Part shown: positions 28,365 to 38,213 of the stretch, piece by piece
Numbering within the stretch: the stretch's first letter is position 1
Layout of the letters: each line of letters begins with the position of its first letter
Assembly (NCBI RefSeq): GCF_014696065.1
Contig: NZ_JACJPL010000018.1
Span: 310,001 to 374,000 of the forward strand
Direction: 5' to 3'
Length of the DNA: 64,000 nucleotides
DNA from: Leptolyngbya sp. FACHB-261
GTDB lineage: Bacteria > Cyanobacteriota > Cyanobacteriia > FACHB-261
Program-made: the position numbers and the translations under genes
Notes under the pieces: model-generated
The model's database searches: none
What the model was told of the DNA's origin: nothing
What the model saw: only the letters and a program-made list of their open reading frames with translations

Positions 28365-28692
28365 GGATGGATTTAAAGGAGTTTAACCCTAAAGCATTTA
28401 TCTATATTCTAGGAAACCACAAGCCCCAAGCCTTCGCCTTCAACCCAGGGCATGGACTCATCCCTAACCTAAAGCGTAGTTTCTGTCGTCCTGAACTGCC
28501 CTAGCTTGAGATACCCAGACCTGAGAGGGAGAACAGCAGCTAAATCTACTATCCAGGGGTGATTTCTAGATCTAGACTGGCTCTATCTCAATTAGCCCAT
28601 CTTGATCAGTAAGGAGCAGAAACAAAGGGAAAGCTTCAGCGAGTGAAGCTTTCCTAATACCCTACATGTTCAGAGTTAAGCAATGGCGTCCG
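28365..28692. other. Gene-free interval with csbD terminator
   Basis: No coding region is convincing in this 328-bp gap between csbD and the HisKA-like gene. It holds a strong hairpin at 28628-28654 (see separate entry) and a short palindrome TCTAGATCTAGA near 28565-28577. Otherwise AT-leaning with nothing clear. Confidence 0.6.
28628..28654 (-). terminator. Intrinsic terminator after csbD
   Basis: An 11-bp perfect stem, GGAAAGCTTCA paired with TGAAGCTTTCC around a 5-nt loop; read on the minus strand it is followed by CTTTGTTTCT. It lies 39 bp past the csbD stop. Confidence 0.8.
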
Positions 28693-28884
28693 TTACAGGA
28701 CTCCATCCACAGCTCTTTTCGCTCTGTCTTTGATATTTTCTTTGGTGTTGATCGCTTCGGCTTCGGCTTGCTTAGCCTGACCTTCGATCCGGTCTTCAGG
28801 GTTACCTGAAATTGCACCCCAAGCTTCTTGAGCCTTGCCTTCGAGGTTCTTGGCAATAGCCTTGGCTCTGTCTTCTGCGCTCAT
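28693..28884 (-). CDS. CsbD-family stress protein
   Basis: 63 residues. CsbD-type proteins are small, hydrophilic and induced by general stress; their molecular role is not established. The signature KNLEGKAQEAWGAISGNPEDRIEGQAKQ is present in full. A ribosome site GGAG lies 7 nt before the ATG, and a terminator follows, so it is a single-gene unit. Confidence 0.9.
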   Translation of the reverse strand: MSAEDRAKAIAKNLEGKAQEAWGAISGNPEDRIEGQAKQAEAEAINTKENIKDRAKRAVDGVL

Positions 28885-28975
28885 GGTTATCTCCGTTTTA
28901 CTTATTTACCGTTTGCAAAGTTATGGTTTGTAAAAAGCTCGCAGTAGTGCTTTTTGGAACAAGCCTAAAAACAAG

Positions 28976-29236
28976 CTACAGGGCACTACGACGGGTGAGC
29001 AAACCAAACAGGAAAAGGAGCAAGCAGGCACCGGCAATTGCTACCAGGAAGCCTTGCAATGTAAAACCAGTGAAACTAATACCGAGCAGAGCGCTACCAA
29101 CAAAACCGCCGACCAAGGCACCTACGATCCCTAAAATCATCGTGCCTAGAATGCCACCGCCCTGATAACCGGGGTAAATGGCCTTAGCAATTGCACCCGC
29201 GATCAGACCTAGTACAACCCAAGCAATAATGTTCAT
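28976..29236 (-). CDS. GlsB/YeaQ/YmgE-family membrane protein
   Basis: 86 residues with three hydrophobic segments: IIAWVVLGLIAGAIAKAI, then GILGTMILGIVGALVGGFVGSALL, then LQGFLVAIAGACLLLFLFGLL. The Gly-rich pattern YPGYQGGGILGTMILGIVGALVGG is that of the transglycosylase-associated (GlsB/YeaQ) family of small stress-linked membrane proteins. It lies upstream of csbD on the same strand, a frequent pairing of stress genes. Confidence 0.9.
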   Translation of the reverse strand: MNIIAWVVLGLIAGAIAKAIYPGYQGGGILGTMILGIVGALVGGFVGSALLGISFTGFTLQGFLVAIAGACLLLFLFGLLTRRSAL

Positions 29237-29571
29237 TACCGTAATTCCAATTGGGCATCTACAGTTAATAAATTAAACTGTGACAACCGCCACTGCGTTC
29301 CCTCACACGGCTTATCTCTCCCTCTATCTAAAGAATGGTCCCTAGAGCAATTTCTAAAGCAATTGTTAAGGGCATTATTAAGAGAAACAACAACTATACC
29401 CACAAGTAGGGGCTTGGCATTGCCAAGCCCCTATGCCTAATCCCATGCCAAGCCCTATGCCTAACTAGGACAAGGCGCTTATGGTTGCGCTTGAGTGATC
29501 GTGTGAGTGCTTGGGTGCGTTATACATGACCAGCAAAACTTCAGTTCGGCGAGTCTCTAGCCAATGAGCGG
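29237..29571. other. Gene-free interval with hairpin
   Basis: This 335-bp gap between the GlsB-like gene and the dCache kinase shows no coding sequence. At 29407-29433 a near-perfect 12-bp hairpin (TAGGGGCTTGGC paired with GCCAAGCCCCTA, 3-nt loop) lies about 140 bp past the kinase stop; it may terminate the kinase transcript, although the T-run is poor. A degenerate partial copy, CCAAGCCCTATGCC, follows at about 29449. Confidence 0.6.
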
Positions 29572-32500
29572 CTACTTAGAGTCCTGCTCCCTGCCAATCA
29601 GGGCTGTAATACTAGCAACCAGCAGATCGGGCTCCACGGGTTTGGAAATATGCTTCTGGAATCCGGCTTGCAAGGCTTGTTGCTGATTCATCTCACCTGC
29701 ATAGGCCGTCAGGGCAATCGCCGGAATTTGCCCGCCCTGCTCTAGTGGTAACGCTCTCACTTGCCGGAGCAGCGTATAGCCGTCCATCTCTGGCATGCCA
29801 ATGTCACTGACCAGCACGTCGGGTTTGGACTGAGTGAGGGCGACAAGTGCCTCCTGTGCTGAAGCCGCATTTGTGACCTGGGCACCATATTGCTCCAACA
29901 GGAAGGTAACAAACTCGCGTGTATCAGTATCGTCATCAACAACCAAAACCTGGACACCTTGCAAACTGGGTAATGACTGCGAGGATTGCTCTGTCTGATC
30001 GTCCGCTGAACCTAGGGGCAGAAGCGGTAATCTGACGGTAAATGTGGCGCCTAGCCCTTCACCGGGGCTGTCTGCCTCAACCGTGCCCCCATGTAATTCA
30101 ACCAGATGCCGCACAATCGCCAAGCCTAAACCCAAACCGCCAAACTTGCGCGTGGTCGCGCTATCCGCTTGCCGGAAGTAGTCGAACACGTAGGGCAAAA
30201 ACTCTGCAGGAATGCCCTTGCCGTTGTCGCGAACGGTGATTTGAGCCTGACGCTCTGCTTGCACGAGCCGCACCTCAACCCGACCCCCGCTAGGCGTGAA
30301 CTTAACGGCATTGGACACTAGATTCCAGACCACCTGCTGCAAGCGGGTGGCATCGCCAGAGACAGAGCTGACGTTCGCATCCAGGCTGACCTCCACCTCA
30401 ATCGCTTTAGCTTCTGCAGCTAGCCGCACCGTCTCCAGTGCCGCTCTAATTGTCGCTGCCAGGTTGATGGGAGTGACATTGAGGCTGAGCTTGCCTTGCA
30501 GAATGCGGGAGACATCGAGCAAGTCCTCAATCAGTTCTGATTGCAACTTGGCATTGCGCTCGATGGTGGCTAGAGCTATTGCCGTCTTCGCTGCGTCTAG
30601 CTTGCGGGTTTGGAGCAGTCTTGACCAGCCCAAGATGGGGTTGAGCGGCGAGCGCAACTCATGCGATAGCACCGCCAAAAACTCGTCCTTAATTCGACTG
30701 GCTTGCCGCAATTGTTCAGCTTGTTGTTGGATAGAGGCAATCAGGTTCGTCCGATCAATCGCAATCGCAATCTGGTCACAGGTGGATTGCAACAAGTCAA
30801 TCTCTTCGCGGGTAAAGTGAGTGCGGGTAAAACTGCCAAAGGAGAGCGACCCCAATGAGCGCCCTTGAGCAATTAACGGCTGACAGGCATAAGCCGTAAT
30901 TCCCAATGAGTAGATAAATTGCGCGTGGGGATGGCTAGCAATTTGCGCTTGGTCAAGGACGATTTGCCGGTGTTCTTGTACGGCCGACCCGCAAAGGTAT
31001 TCACCAAATTCAATCCACTCGATTGACTGCGCCACTTCCTCAGAGACGCCCTCATAATTTTTCAGATGCAATATCTGACGGCCGTCTTTTTCTTCCACCA
31101 GAAAGTTGTAGTAGCAATGCAGTTCTAGTTGCGCTGAGAGTTTGCTGAACAAGTTGTGCATCAGCGCCAGGGGTTGTTCAGTTGCGAGTAAATCACTGGT
31201 CGTGTCATACAGCAACTGGAAGCGTTCATTGGCCTGCCGCTGTGCGGTTCTGTCTTGCAAAATCTTGACAAACCCCTGTACATTACCCGCTTCATCCTGC
31301 AATGGCATCAGTAAACCACTCGCCCAAAAGCAGCTACCATCTTTGCGAATATGCCAGCGTTCATTTTCCGCCCGACCCTGAGTGAGAGTAGTTTGCCTTT
31401 CCCATTCAGCTTGTCCCTGTGCCTTGTCTTCTGGTGTGAAGATTAAGCGGCTATTGCAGCCGATTGCCTCTGCTTCTGGGTAGCCCAAAAGCCTTTCTGC
31501 TCCGGAGTTCCAACTAACAATGGTGCCATTGAGATCGAGAGTGAAGATCGCGTAATCCTTGGCACTGTCAATCATCAGACGCAGGCGAGATTCGCTTTGG
31601 CGCAGGGCTACTTCCGCCTGTTTGCGATCGGTGATATCTACAGCAGCTCCAGTCAGATACACTGGCTCACCGTTTTGATTGCAAACGACCCTGCCTCGAT
31701 CCCGCAGCCAGCGCACTGTGCCATCAGGACGAACAATTCTGATTTCGGTATCGTATAGACCTTGCTCTCGAAGGTTCTGCTCAAGCGCTCGCGCAACTTG
31801 GGCACGGTCTTCGGGGTGAACCCGCGACATAAAATCGTCTAGCGGTTGCGTAGACATCTGGGCTTCTAAGCCTAAAATTCGATTCAGGTTGGCATCGCGT
31901 CTGTCCTGATTGGTTTGCAAATCCACGCGCCAAGTCCCCATATCAGCAGCAGAGAGGGCAGAGCGTAGATGGTCCTCACTCTCGGATAAGGCCGCCTCAA
32001 TTCGTTTGCGTTCAGTAATATCGAGAAAGGCAGCCAGTGAGCCTCGACAATGACCTTGCTCATCTAATAAGGGGACAGCATAGCCAAACAAATTGAAGGC
32101 CGCTCCATCCCCTCGGACGATATCAACTTCGATGTCTTTCAATTCAACTTGGTGAATCGCAGCGTAGCGCAGAGGCAATTCGTCGGCATCGAGTTGTTTG
32201 CCGTTTTGAAAGACTTTGTATGCAGGGCGAGGGCTGTCCGATGGCGTGTAGGAAACGTTGTTTTCGGTTGAGAAGCCCAAAATCTTAGCGAAAGCAGGAT
32301 TGGCTTTGACTTGCTCAAATTTAGGATCTTGAGTCATGAGGATGCCAATCGGAATCATCTCAAACAGGGTTTGCAATTCATCGACTCGATTTTGCAAGTC
32401 CCGGTTCAGAGTGGCAATCGCTCGTCCCCGATGTTCTAGCGTTTCTGCCATCTCGTCAAAAGCACGAGCCAGTTGACCCAGTTCTCCTGGTTCGTTCTCA

Positions 32501-33510
32501 AATCCAGTCCGCGCACTCAGATCCCCTCTGCGGAGCTGCTGAGTTGTTTTGACCAACGACTTCACTTTTTGGATGAGGAATACATCGCCGCCAACCCAGG
32601 CAGCGGCTAGTGCCAAAATTGTCACCGCTCCCAGACTGATCAGGTTCTCCACTAAAAGCTGATTTGCTCCCGCAAAGGCGATCGCCTGAGGAATGCCAAT
32701 TCTGACATGGACATCCCGATTTACCGGGTCATTGCCCAAGGCTGTAAACGCATAGAGCCGCTTGACTCCGTCTAAACTAATGGCCTCAGTCGTGCCCTCG
32801 GTTTGGCTCAAAACCGCTTGAGTCATTGGAGCATTTGGCACCGCTTTTCCAACCCAGTTCTGAGAATCTGGGTGCCGCACCAGAATCGTTCCCTTGCGAT
32901 CCACCACCGTCACAATTGATCCTTCTGGTAGCTGCACCTCTGCTGCCAGTTGCTCTAGCCAAGCCAGGTCCAGTGCTGCAATCACGAGAGATTGTACCTG
33001 TCCCGCTTCATTCAAAATGGGATAGCCAAAATTGAGGGTTGCCTTGCCCGTCACTCGACCAATCTGATATTCACCAATCGCAAAATCACGCGTGTCACGA
33101 GCAAGTTGAAAATAGGAGCGGTCGGCTACATTAACCTGCTGCTGAGTTAAGGGAGCACTGCAAATCCAATTACCCTTTGCATCTACCACCCCAAAGCCAG
33201 TATAAGCAGGGTAATTTTCAAGCAGTTTAGCCAGCAGACGATTGCAATCGGCATTCCCCTCCCGGAGTTGCGGCAGCTCAGACAGGGCAATCAGCAGTTG
33301 GCGCGTTCCTTCGGTTGCTTGCTTTTGATTGGCAGCTGCAAACTTTGTATAGCGCAGCAGATTTTCCCGCACTCGGCTTTCTGCATACCGCCGCTGCATG
33401 GAAGCCGAGTGCAGAACCAACCCCAACGCCGGAATGACCGCCAGCAGCACCAGCAGCACCAAGCGCGCCCGCAGGCTAGATAAGAAGGTGTGACGCGGCC
33501 AAGAGCGCAT
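29572..33510 (-). CDS. dCache-HAMP-PAS-GAF hybrid sensor histidine kinase
   Basis: 1312 residues. Membrane helix 1 (~13-32) and helix 2 (~285-305) enclose an extracytoplasmic dCache-type sensor (~60-270). Then HAMP (~310-365), three PAS domains (~380-755), GAF (~765-925), HisKA with His950, HATPase (~1050-1165) and a receiver (~1185-1300, SDIGMPEMDGYTLL). The HisKA-HATPase coding DNA (30035-30672) is almost the same as in the next kinase. It ends 20 bp from that gene, so the two form a tandem pair. Confidence 0.93.
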   Translation of the reverse strand: MRSWPRHTFLSSLRARLVLLVLLAVIPALGLVLHSASMQRRYAESRVRENLLRYTKFAAANQKQATEGTRQLLIALSELPQLREGNADCNRLLAKLLENYPAYTGFGVVDAKGNWICSAPLTQQQVNVADRSYFQLARDTRDFAIGEYQIGRVTGKATLNFGYPILNEAGQVQSLVIAALDLAWLEQLAAEVQLPEGSIVTVVDRKGTILVRHPDSQNWVGKAVPNAPMTQAVLSQTEGTTEAISLDGVKRLYAFTALGNDPVNRDVHVRIGIPQAIAFAGANQLLVENLISLGAVTILALAAAWVGGDVFLIQKVKSLVKTTQQLRRGDLSARTGFENEPGELGQLARAFDEMAETLEHRGRAIATLNRDLQNRVDELQTLFEMIPIGILMTQDPKFEQVKANPAFAKILGFSTENNVSYTPSDSPRPAYKVFQNGKQLDADELPLRYAAIHQVELKDIEVDIVRGDGAAFNLFGYAVPLLDEQGHCRGSLAAFLDITERKRIEAALSESEDHLRSALSAADMGTWRVDLQTNQDRRDANLNRILGLEAQMSTQPLDDFMSRVHPEDRAQVARALEQNLREQGLYDTEIRIVRPDGTVRWLRDRGRVVCNQNGEPVYLTGAAVDITDRKQAEVALRQSESRLRLMIDSAKDYAIFTLDLNGTIVSWNSGAERLLGYPEAEAIGCNSRLIFTPEDKAQGQAEWERQTTLTQGRAENERWHIRKDGSCFWASGLLMPLQDEAGNVQGFVKILQDRTAQRQANERFQLLYDTTSDLLATEQPLALMHNLFSKLSAQLELHCYYNFLVEEKDGRQILHLKNYEGVSEEVAQSIEWIEFGEYLCGSAVQEHRQIVLDQAQIASHPHAQFIYSLGITAYACQPLIAQGRSLGSLSFGSFTRTHFTREEIDLLQSTCDQIAIAIDRTNLIASIQQQAEQLRQASRIKDEFLAVLSHELRSPLNPILGWSRLLQTRKLDAAKTAIALATIERNAKLQSELIEDLLDVSRILQGKLSLNVTPINLAATIRAALETVRLAAEAKAIEVEVSLDANVSSVSGDATRLQQVVWNLVSNAVKFTPSGGRVEVRLVQAERQAQITVRDNGKGIPAEFLPYVFDYFRQADSATTRKFGGLGLGLAIVRHLVELHGGTVEADSPGEGLGATFTVRLPLLPLGSADDQTEQSSQSLPSLQGVQVLVVDDDTDTREFVTFLLEQYGAQVTNAASAQEALVALTQSKPDVLVSDIGMPEMDGYTLLRQVRALPLEQGGQIPAIALTAYAGEMNQQQALQAGFQKHISKPVEPDLLVASITALIGREQDSK
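30035..30672 (-). repeat. Near-identical kinase-core block, copy A
   Basis: 638 bp encoding most of the HisKA-HATPase core of the 29572-33510 kinase. By hand alignment it matches 33973-34610 with three differences, all at third positions and synonymous. Outside this block the two genes diverge at once. Confidence 0.95.
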
Positions 33511-33530
33511 TGTTTAACCGAGTCCCCCTT

Positions 33531-36500
33531 CTAGTGCTTGATTAAGGCGGCAATTGCGTTGACTAGGGCCTCTGGCTCTACGGGTTTAGAAATATGCTGC
33601 TGAAAGCCTGCTTGCAAGGCTTGTTGCTGGTTGAACTCTCCAGCATAGGCGGTTAAGGCAATCGCTGGAATCTTTTGGCCTGCTTCTAATGCCCTTACCC
33701 GTTGCAGCAGCATATAGCCATCCATCTCTGGCATGCCGATATCGCTCAGTAAGATGTCTGGTTTGGCCTGGGCTAACGCTTGTAAGGCTTCGACTGCAGA
33801 TGCTGCAGTGCTGACATTGGCTCCAGCTTGCTCTAGCACCAAAGCAGTGAGATCCCTGGTATCGGTGTCGTCATCCACCACCAACACTTGCACGCCCTGT
33901 AAATCGAGCGCGGGCTCGGATAATTCATCCTGCTCGTTCACGCTCGGCTGCTTGGACATGAGCGGCAACTTCACGGTAAATGTGGCGCCTAGCCCTTCAC
34001 CGGGGCTGTCTGCCTCAACCGTGCCCCCATGTAATTCAACCAGATGCCGCACAATCGCCAAGCCTAAACCCAAACCGCCAAACTTGCGCGTGGTCGCGCT
34101 ATCCGCTTGCCGGAAGTAGTCGAACACGTAGGGCAAAAACTCTGCAGGAATGCCCTTGCCGTTGTCGCGAACGGTGATTTGAGCCTGACGCTCTGCTTGC
34201 ACGAGCCGCACCTCAACCCGACCCCCGCTAGGCGTGAACTTAACGGCATTGGACACTAGATTCCAGACCACCTGCTGCAAGCGGGTGGCATCGCCAGAGA
34301 CAGAGCTGACGTTCGCATCCAGGCTGACCTCCACCTCAATCGCTTTAGCTTCTGCAGCTAGCCGCACCGTTTCCAGTGCCGCTCTAATTGTCGCTGCCAG
34401 GTTGATGGGAGTGACATTGAGGCTGAGCTTGCCTTGCAGAATGCGGGAGACATCGAGCAAGTCCTCAATCAGTTCCGATTGCAACTTGGCATTGCGCTCG
34501 ATGGTGGCCAGAGCTATTGCCGTCTTCGCTGCGTCTAGCTTGCGGGTTTGGAGCAGTCTTGACCAGCCCAAGATGGGGTTGAGCGGCGAGCGCAACTCAT
34601 GCGATAGCACTGCCAAAAACTCATCTTTGAGCCGGTTTGCTGTCTCTGCTTCTTCCCGTGACGCTTCTGCTGCTGAGCGCGCTTGCTGTTCGGCTGCGTA
34701 TAGCCGTGTATTCTCAACGGCGACGGATGCCATCTGCGCAAGCTGCACCAAGATCGATTCGTCGCTGGCAGTAAACTCCCCTCCGTATTTGTCCGAAAGC
34801 TGGATCAAGCCGATGTTACGTCCGTCTCGTTCGACCAAGGGGGCTGCCAACCAGCCTCGCATGGGAGGATGCTTGTCTGCTGCGTTGCCAAAGCCTTGCC
34901 AGCTAGGATGGGCTTCCAGTTCGGCTTGCGTCATGCGCATGGGGCGATTTAGATGGCACACGCAAGCGTAGATGCCAGAGCCATCTGTCTTTTCATCGTA
35001 GTCTCGCCAAGCCGCGTACTTATCTGACAGGTGAACGGCGTTGATTGCTTGAGCCCAGTTCTGGTCAATAGTTAGGCTAATAACCGATTGATGAGCCCCA
35101 ATGATCGAAGCGGCCTGCTCGATAATTACTTGCAGAACTTCTTCCACCGAAAGGGCAGAATTGACGGCTAGGGCTGCGGTGGTGAGTCCCTGCAACTGGT
35201 TGGCATAGTGTCTTTCCTTGGCAAGAAGTTGTTCCCGTTCCGCTTCGACGCGCTTGCGCTCGCTGATGTCGATAATAAATTCCACGCCTTCCGTTCCGTT
35301 GAGGCGCGATGCGGCAAATAATCCCCACCAGCGTGACCCATCTTTGCGGATGTATTCTTTTTCGTAAGGCGTTGTGCGTCCCAGAGTTAAAAACTCCTGG
35401 ACTGCTCTGTGAGAGGCGGGCATCCACTCTGGTGGTGTCAGTTTGTCCCACCGCACTCGTCCTTGCTCAAAATCCTCTCGGTTGTAGCCACTCATGCGCA
35501 GAAACGCATCGTTGGCGTCGCCAATGACGCCCTCGGTTCTAAAGAAAATCACGCCGACGGTTTCGATGGCGATCGCCCGTTGTAGCCGCTCTTCTGAGAC
35601 CCGCAGGGCTTCTTCCGCCTGCTTGCGAGCGGTGATGTCAACGGCAGCTCCGTAAACCACCTGTTCTTCTGGGTACGGCTGTGCATTCCAGAGTAACCAG
35701 CGGTAGGAGCCGTCTTTGTGGCGGTAACGGTTTTCAAACGCGAAGGTTTGGTTGCCGGAAAAAAGACTGTCGATTTCAGAAATAGAGGTGTTGATGTCGT
35801 CTGGGTGGACAAACTCAGCCCAGGGATGAGCGACCAGTTCACCCATGGTCCAGCCGAGTATGCGTTCAAAGGTTGGGCTGATCCATTGGAAATAACCGTC
35901 CAGGCCAGTGATCACTCGCAAGTCTGCACCGACTGCGAGAAACCGTTCGCGTTCCTGCTCAAACTGTTTACGCTCGGTGATCGTTTCGGCAATCCCGGCC
36001 AGATACAGTAGCTCGCCTTGGTCGTCATAGACCGGAAAGCCGCGATCGTGAATCCAGACGATCGAGCCATCCGGGCGAATCACGCGATACTCTTGGCTAA
36101 AACCGCCCTGAATACACTGCTGCCACCCGGCTTGGATGCGTTCGCGATCATCAGGATGAATAGATTCAACGAAGCGGCTTAGGTCTGTGTAGATTTCACT
36201 GGCCGAGCGCCCCCATACCTGCTCAAAAGAAGGGCTGACGTAAATCAGACGATACTCATCAGCAGCAGTAATCCAAATGACATCATTGCTGTTCTCGGCA
36301 AAGCTCCTGAAGCGGGCTTCACTTTCGCGCAGGGCAGCTTCGGCTCGGGCACGTTCCAACTTCATCCAGAATCGGTTTGCCAATTCGCGCATCAATTCGA
36401 TTTCGTCGGTACGCCAGTTGTAAGGCGATTGATGATAGACACCAAAGCTAAATTGCCACTCGTTGTCTCTACTTAAAGGGACATTAATAAACGCACCAAT

Positions 36501-37916
36501 TTTCAGGGTGGCAAATTTCTGTTCGTCGACGATTGACGAGGGAGCAGCAACGTCACGAACAACGACAGTTTGCCCGACTTTGATCGCTTGCAAAAACTGG
36601 TCACAGACAAACTCAGGCAGGGAATAAACGCCAACTAAGCTAGGTACATCCTCCTGATGCCAATCGCAATCCACTACTGCTTCCTTTGCCCTCTCGTTAA
36701 TTGCAACAAAGGCGCAGATGGAAGCATTGAGATAACGATTGAGGTGTTCGCCAACCGTTTGGATAACCTCGCTCACACTGCTCGCTCCAATCAGACCTTG
36801 ACTGACATCGGCGAGAAATTCGGCATTCAATTCTGCCCGTTTGCGTTCGTCTTCAACACGCTTTTGTTCGGTAATGTCCCGCGAGATGCACAACAACTGT
36901 TCAACCTGCCCCTCTGCCCCCCGAATCGCAGTGAGCTTGACATCCCAGCACTTCGGTTCACCTGCCAGGGTGGGAGAATAACCTTGAAATCTGCCCACGC
37001 CACCTGCTTTTGCCGTATCAAGAGCATTCAGCGCAGCTTGCCGGTCAGCGCCTTGCCAAAACTCAACCCAAGAACAGTTGAGTAGTGAGGTCGGGTCCTG
37101 GATACCTATCAAGGCCTGTCCCCTTGGATTCATATACAGGAGCCGCCCTGAAAAATCTAAAACCTTGATGCAGTCATCGCTGCTATCCAGGACTTGCCGA
37201 TTGAATTCTTCACTTTGGCGCAACGACGTTTCGGCTCGTTTCTGCTTCGTCTGGAGTTCTTGCTCTCGCTGCAAGGCGTCCTGATCTTTCTGACGCTGAT
37301 GCATACGCTGCAAAGCGGCAGCAGTAAAGCCTGAAAGACTAGTCATCAACCGTTGATCTTCCCGGTCAAACTGTCGCTGCTTATGGTGAGAAACCAGCCA
37401 AAGGGTGCCGAGCTGTTGATTGTTCACATAGAGCGGCAAAAGCAGTCCCTCAACGATGGGAAACTGCGGATGGTGTAAGTAGGTGTAATAGCGTTCAGGA
37501 TGGGCATAGAGTTGCGGCTGTCCGCAACGAATCGTCGTGCCACAAGGACTAAAGTTGCCTGGCGTAGTTGTTTGTTCTAGGAATTCTAAGGCACCAGCAA
37601 TGGCTATCCAGCGAAAGGCAGTGGTGCCATCGGCTAAAGTCTCTAACAAGCTGATGCCAGCCGTGTCAGCTCGACAGAGATCCCTGGCAATCTCAACCAG
37701 GGTTTTGAGCATGGACTGCGGGTCGTCCATCAGGTGTTGAGCGAGGGTTCGGAGCGCTTGGTTTTCTGCGGCCAAGTCCGGCTGTCTGGCCGGACGAGCC
37801 GCCAGTGCTGCTGTAATCAGGACATCGGCTTCAGTAATTTCCTGAGGACTGTGGAGTAAGCCCTCGCCTGAAGGGACATCGCCCTGGAAAGGCTTAGAGG
37901 ACAACGGATCGGTCAT
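33531..37916 (-). CDS. GAF-PAS hybrid sensor histidine kinase
   Basis: 1461 residues, no membrane segments. GAF (~60-205), PAS (~240-350), GAF (~365-525), three PAS domains (~535-895), GAF (~905-1070), HisKA with His1106, HATPase (~1210-1320) and receiver (~1340-1455, LLSDIGMPEMDGYMLLQ). The kinase core at 33973-34610 matches the neighbouring kinase at 30035-30672 with three synonymous differences. The many input domains suggest several cytosolic cues. Its gene is the first of the tandem pair. Confidence 0.93.
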   Translation of the reverse strand: MTDPLSSKPFQGDVPSGEGLLHSPQEITEADVLITAALAARPARQPDLAAENQALRTLAQHLMDDPQSMLKTLVEIARDLCRADTAGISLLETLADGTTAFRWIAIAGALEFLEQTTTPGNFSPCGTTIRCGQPQLYAHPERYYTYLHHPQFPIVEGLLLPLYVNNQQLGTLWLVSHHKQRQFDREDQRLMTSLSGFTAAALQRMHQRQKDQDALQREQELQTKQKRAETSLRQSEEFNRQVLDSSDDCIKVLDFSGRLLYMNPRGQALIGIQDPTSLLNCSWVEFWQGADRQAALNALDTAKAGGVGRFQGYSPTLAGEPKCWDVKLTAIRGAEGQVEQLLCISRDITEQKRVEDERKRAELNAEFLADVSQGLIGASSVSEVIQTVGEHLNRYLNASICAFVAINERAKEAVVDCDWHQEDVPSLVGVYSLPEFVCDQFLQAIKVGQTVVVRDVAAPSSIVDEQKFATLKIGAFINVPLSRDNEWQFSFGVYHQSPYNWRTDEIELMRELANRFWMKLERARAEAALRESEARFRSFAENSNDVIWITAADEYRLIYVSPSFEQVWGRSASEIYTDLSRFVESIHPDDRERIQAGWQQCIQGGFSQEYRVIRPDGSIVWIHDRGFPVYDDQGELLYLAGIAETITERKQFEQERERFLAVGADLRVITGLDGYFQWISPTFERILGWTMGELVAHPWAEFVHPDDINTSISEIDSLFSGNQTFAFENRYRHKDGSYRWLLWNAQPYPEEQVVYGAAVDITARKQAEEALRVSEERLQRAIAIETVGVIFFRTEGVIGDANDAFLRMSGYNREDFEQGRVRWDKLTPPEWMPASHRAVQEFLTLGRTTPYEKEYIRKDGSRWWGLFAASRLNGTEGVEFIIDISERKRVEAEREQLLAKERHYANQLQGLTTAALAVNSALSVEEVLQVIIEQAASIIGAHQSVISLTIDQNWAQAINAVHLSDKYAAWRDYDEKTDGSGIYACVCHLNRPMRMTQAELEAHPSWQGFGNAADKHPPMRGWLAAPLVERDGRNIGLIQLSDKYGGEFTASDESILVQLAQMASVAVENTRLYAAEQQARSAAEASREEAETANRLKDEFLAVLSHELRSPLNPILGWSRLLQTRKLDAAKTAIALATIERNAKLQSELIEDLLDVSRILQGKLSLNVTPINLAATIRAALETVRLAAEAKAIEVEVSLDANVSSVSGDATRLQQVVWNLVSNAVKFTPSGGRVEVRLVQAERQAQITVRDNGKGIPAEFLPYVFDYFRQADSATTRKFGGLGLGLAIVRHLVELHGGTVEADSPGEGLGATFTVKLPLMSKQPSVNEQDELSEPALDLQGVQVLVVDDDTDTRDLTALVLEQAGANVSTAASAVEALQALAQAKPDILLSDIGMPEMDGYMLLQRVRALEAGQKIPAIALTAYAGEFNQQQALQAGFQQHISKPVEPEALVNAIAALIKH
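33973..34610 (-). repeat. Near-identical kinase-core block, copy B
   Basis: Partner of the block at 30035-30672. The sharp boundaries (start of the shared sequence at the C-terminal end of the ATPase domain, end inside the H-box) indicate gene conversion or a recent segmental copy rather than slow divergence of the whole gene. Confidence 0.95.
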
Positions 37917-38075
37917 GTAGTCTTGCCCTTACCCTGAGAAGTCTCTAGTGAGCAGGTCTCCACCGCAATCGCCCATTTGGTAGAGCAATGCTTCAGCCCG
38001 ATTCAATGCTAACGGTAAGGACCTGTATGGCGGTTCTTCAAGACGTGATAGAGGCACCCAGTAAGTTGAATTGCT

Positions 38076-38200
38076 ACCCCTCCCGGCCTCCCGCTAAAAG
38101 GAGGAGCCCAACCTCTCCCGGCCTCCCCTTGCTAAAGGGAGGAGACATCAATTCTCAACCTCCCCTTGGCAAGGGGAGGGGCCGTAGGCGGTGGGGTTTA
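38076..38200. repeat. Cluster of palindromic GGGGAGG repeats
   Basis: Three tandem variants of a short element with the core CCTCCCCTTGCTAAGGGGAGG (a perfect arm pair around TTGCTAA-like or TTGGCAA loop), at 38076-38107, 38111-38145 and 38155-38200; the last ends with GCCGTAGGCGGTGGGGTT. The same family is at 40801-40930 and 48729-48781. All copies are intergenic. They look like a miniature non-autonomous repeat of the kind frequent in cyanobacteria. Confidence 0.85.
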
Positions 38201-38213
38201 GTCGTTAATTGGC

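Noticed and set aside
33980-34971. Long plus-strand frames in the kinase core
   Set aside because: They are identical shadows of the same frames in the other kinase core at 30042-30820 and carry no motif; the minus-strand kinases explain them.
36657-37085. 142-residue plus-strand frame inside the GAF-PAS kinase
   Set aside because: It is antisense to clear GAF and PAS sequence with no ribosome site.
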